From Owenia fusiformis (taxonomy: Eukaryota > Annelida > Polychaeta > Sabellida > Oweniidae), in NCBI GenBank assembly GCA_903813345.2, contig CAIIXF020000169.1, forward strand, positions 44,614-108,613: a stretch of 64,000 nt of DNA, read 5' to 3'. Both the position numbers and the translations under genes were made by a program. Positions 62,682-64,000 of this stretch are shown here, in pieces; within the stretch, counting starts at the first letter, position 1; each line of letters starts with the position of its first letter. A model generated the notes under the pieces. The model was given only the letters and a program-made list of their open reading frames with translations. It was not told the origin of the DNA and searched no databases.

Positions 62682-63105
62682 TCACCTATGCTTTTGAAGC
62701 AGGTGATAGCTGATAGGTGTCATGTAAAGGCTTTAAGTACATGGTATAGCAATAATTAAAGGTAAGAAGGTACTGTTTCATTCATATTTCTTGGTTTTAA
62801 AAACATTTAATCAAATAAGCTGGAAATTTTTTTGAGAAATGATATGATGGTGAAAGAAATAGATACAAAATTATAAAAAATTTATAATTAGCGAAAATTG
62901 ATATCCGCAAAATTTCAAAATTGCAAAATTGTGAAAGATAACAGCATCAAATATTAGTGGCAGTACAGTATTTGCATGTGAAATAATTATGATATATTAA
63001 TATAATAATATAATAATTGATGAAACAATTGCAATGAACTGTTTTGATTAGCCAAGGCCAGAGCATTGGAATTTGAACCAAATTTGAGTATAATGTTATT
63101 GTATA
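62682..63105 (+). repeat. 424-bp direct repeat, copy 2
   Basis: Second copy of 60859-61282, about 99% identical. Confidence 0.95.
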
Positions 63106-63688
63106 AATTAAAAAAATAATTATAGAGACTTCTTACAAAGTTGATCTTCATTTCAAATAGCTGAGAATATTTCCCAAAATAGATTGACTAGGCCTTCAGA
63201 TTTTTTTAATTTCAGTATTACTATTAATCATACAGTAAAACCTGTCTAATCCAAATGCCACCGTGCAGTTAAAAACATTCAGATTGGGAGGTGTTCGTTA
63301 TCACAATAGATTATAATTATATCATTGATAATTTAGAGTTTATTCAAAGATGGCAGCAGCATTCTCAGAACAAAACAATCAGAATCTCATTAATCTTTTG
63401 TTCACGTTAGTTATTTAAACTTTATATTCATATATAGATGGCAGTTCTTAAATATATGATAGACACCAATAATTCAACATCATAATTTAACCTTTTCCAT
63501 TAAATATACCCTGTATCAAGCACAGAAACGTATTTACACCCTTTACTAAAATGGCAACCCCTGTATCACGCACTTGCTGCAAATAAATAAAACTTAACCT
63601 TAAAAAAATACCCTTCGAACTTTGTTTGGTGGGATAACAATTATAGCCATTATCTCAGACAAAACATTCAAGCTTTAGTATATTCTAC
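63106..63688. other. Intronic or intergenic AT-rich stretch
   Basis: No coding or repeat feature recognised. Confidence 0.4.
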
Positions 63689-63770
63689 CTTATTCAGTAT
63701 GTCAATTCTTGCTCCATGTTGTATTAGAAGTTTTGCTTCCTCCATCATGTCATCTTCACATGCCATATGT
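63689..63770 (-). CDS. Ankyrin-repeat exon (partial gene, minus strand)
   Basis: On the minus strand ATATTGCAG precedes an 82-nt open segment, and GTAGAATA follows it, so both splice sites are present. It encodes MACEDDMMEEAKLLIQHGAR followed by IDILNK, which fits the ankyrin consensus (A-C, E-x-A-K-x-L-I, H-G-A, N-K). Such proteins use ankyrin repeats for protein binding. The exon starts with one base of a split codon, so it needs an upstream exon to the right of the window. The rest of the gene is not visible; no relation to the recombinase-like exon on the same strand can be shown. Confidence 0.72.
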
Positions 63771-63828
63771 CTGCAATATCAAACATACATCAGTTAAATA
63801 ATATAAAATAAAATGAACCATCTTTTAG

Positions 63829-63905
63829 CTTTGGATGGAAAAGAGCAAGGAATTAATTGCCATGAGCTCAATTACTGAGGCCTTTAGGATGATAGAATCT
63901 CGAAG
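63829..63905 (+). CDS. Weak candidate exon on the plus strand
   Basis: TCTTTTAG acceptor, 77 nt open in one frame (LWMEKSKELIAMSSITEAFR), then strong donor CGAAG|GTAAGT. No domain is recognised. It lies 58 bp from the ankyrin exon on the other strand, so both cannot easily be exons of abutting genes; this one is the weaker. Confidence 0.3.
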
Positions 63906-64000
63906 GTAAGTTCAGGTTCATGGTTTGCATTTAAAGCCCCAATACAAAGTTTAAACCACTCTGGCATATAATATAGTTTTATCCGATGTTATCAAAGTGT

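Overview
The window is AT-rich, repeat-rich, gene-poor metazoan nuclear DNA. It has no operons, ribosome binding sites or compact genes. The coding traces are split by candidate splice sites or broken by frameshifts: a DDE transposase with a SWIM zinc finger, a tyrosine-recombinase-type core-binding domain, and an ankyrin-repeat exon. The repeats are small inverted-repeat elements, foldback elements and tRNA-promoter-like heads. This mix fits a marine invertebrate, most likely a bivalve mollusc or other lophotrochozoan. That assignment is inference; no lineage marker was found.

Positions 1-47471 form one giant palindrome. The left arm (1-23736) is repeated in reverse complement as the right arm (23737-47471), with no spacer; the axis lies inside a 12-bp self-complementary GATATC-centred sequence at 23731-23742. 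The only arm differences I found are three one-base changes in homopolymer runs, near 7290, 11416 and 14621. The left arm is cut by the window edge, so its true extent is unknown. Going outward to inward, each arm holds an 89-bp satellite with higher-order repeats that flanks a small acidic exon-like segment, several foldback or MITE-like elements, and two mutually inverted copies of a 2.3-3.0 kb foldback element. One foldback copy sits in a Harbinger-type MITE and the other carries a cleanly inserted 622-bp element. The inner part holds tRNA-like heads, palindromic MITEs and mostly featureless AT-rich DNA.

Positions 47472-64000 are single-copy flank: a CACACAGACACT-type minisatellite (48.2-48.7 kb), a broken DDE transposase gene with a C-terminal SWIM finger (48.75-50.46 kb), a 3-kb element with ~300-bp terminal inverted repeats made of GATGCAACAACACC motifs (51.4-54.3 kb), further copies of MITE families also seen in the palindrome, three tandem-repeat blocks (58.0-60.7 kb), and two 99%-identical 424-bp direct repeats bracketing a minus-strand recombinase-like exon (60.9-63.1 kb). 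An ankyrin exon (minus) and a weak exon candidate (plus) lie at the right edge.

No set of genes here works together as a pathway. The main story is architectural: palindromes nested at three scales, together with a serious possibility that the largest one is a fold-back sequencing or assembly artefact.
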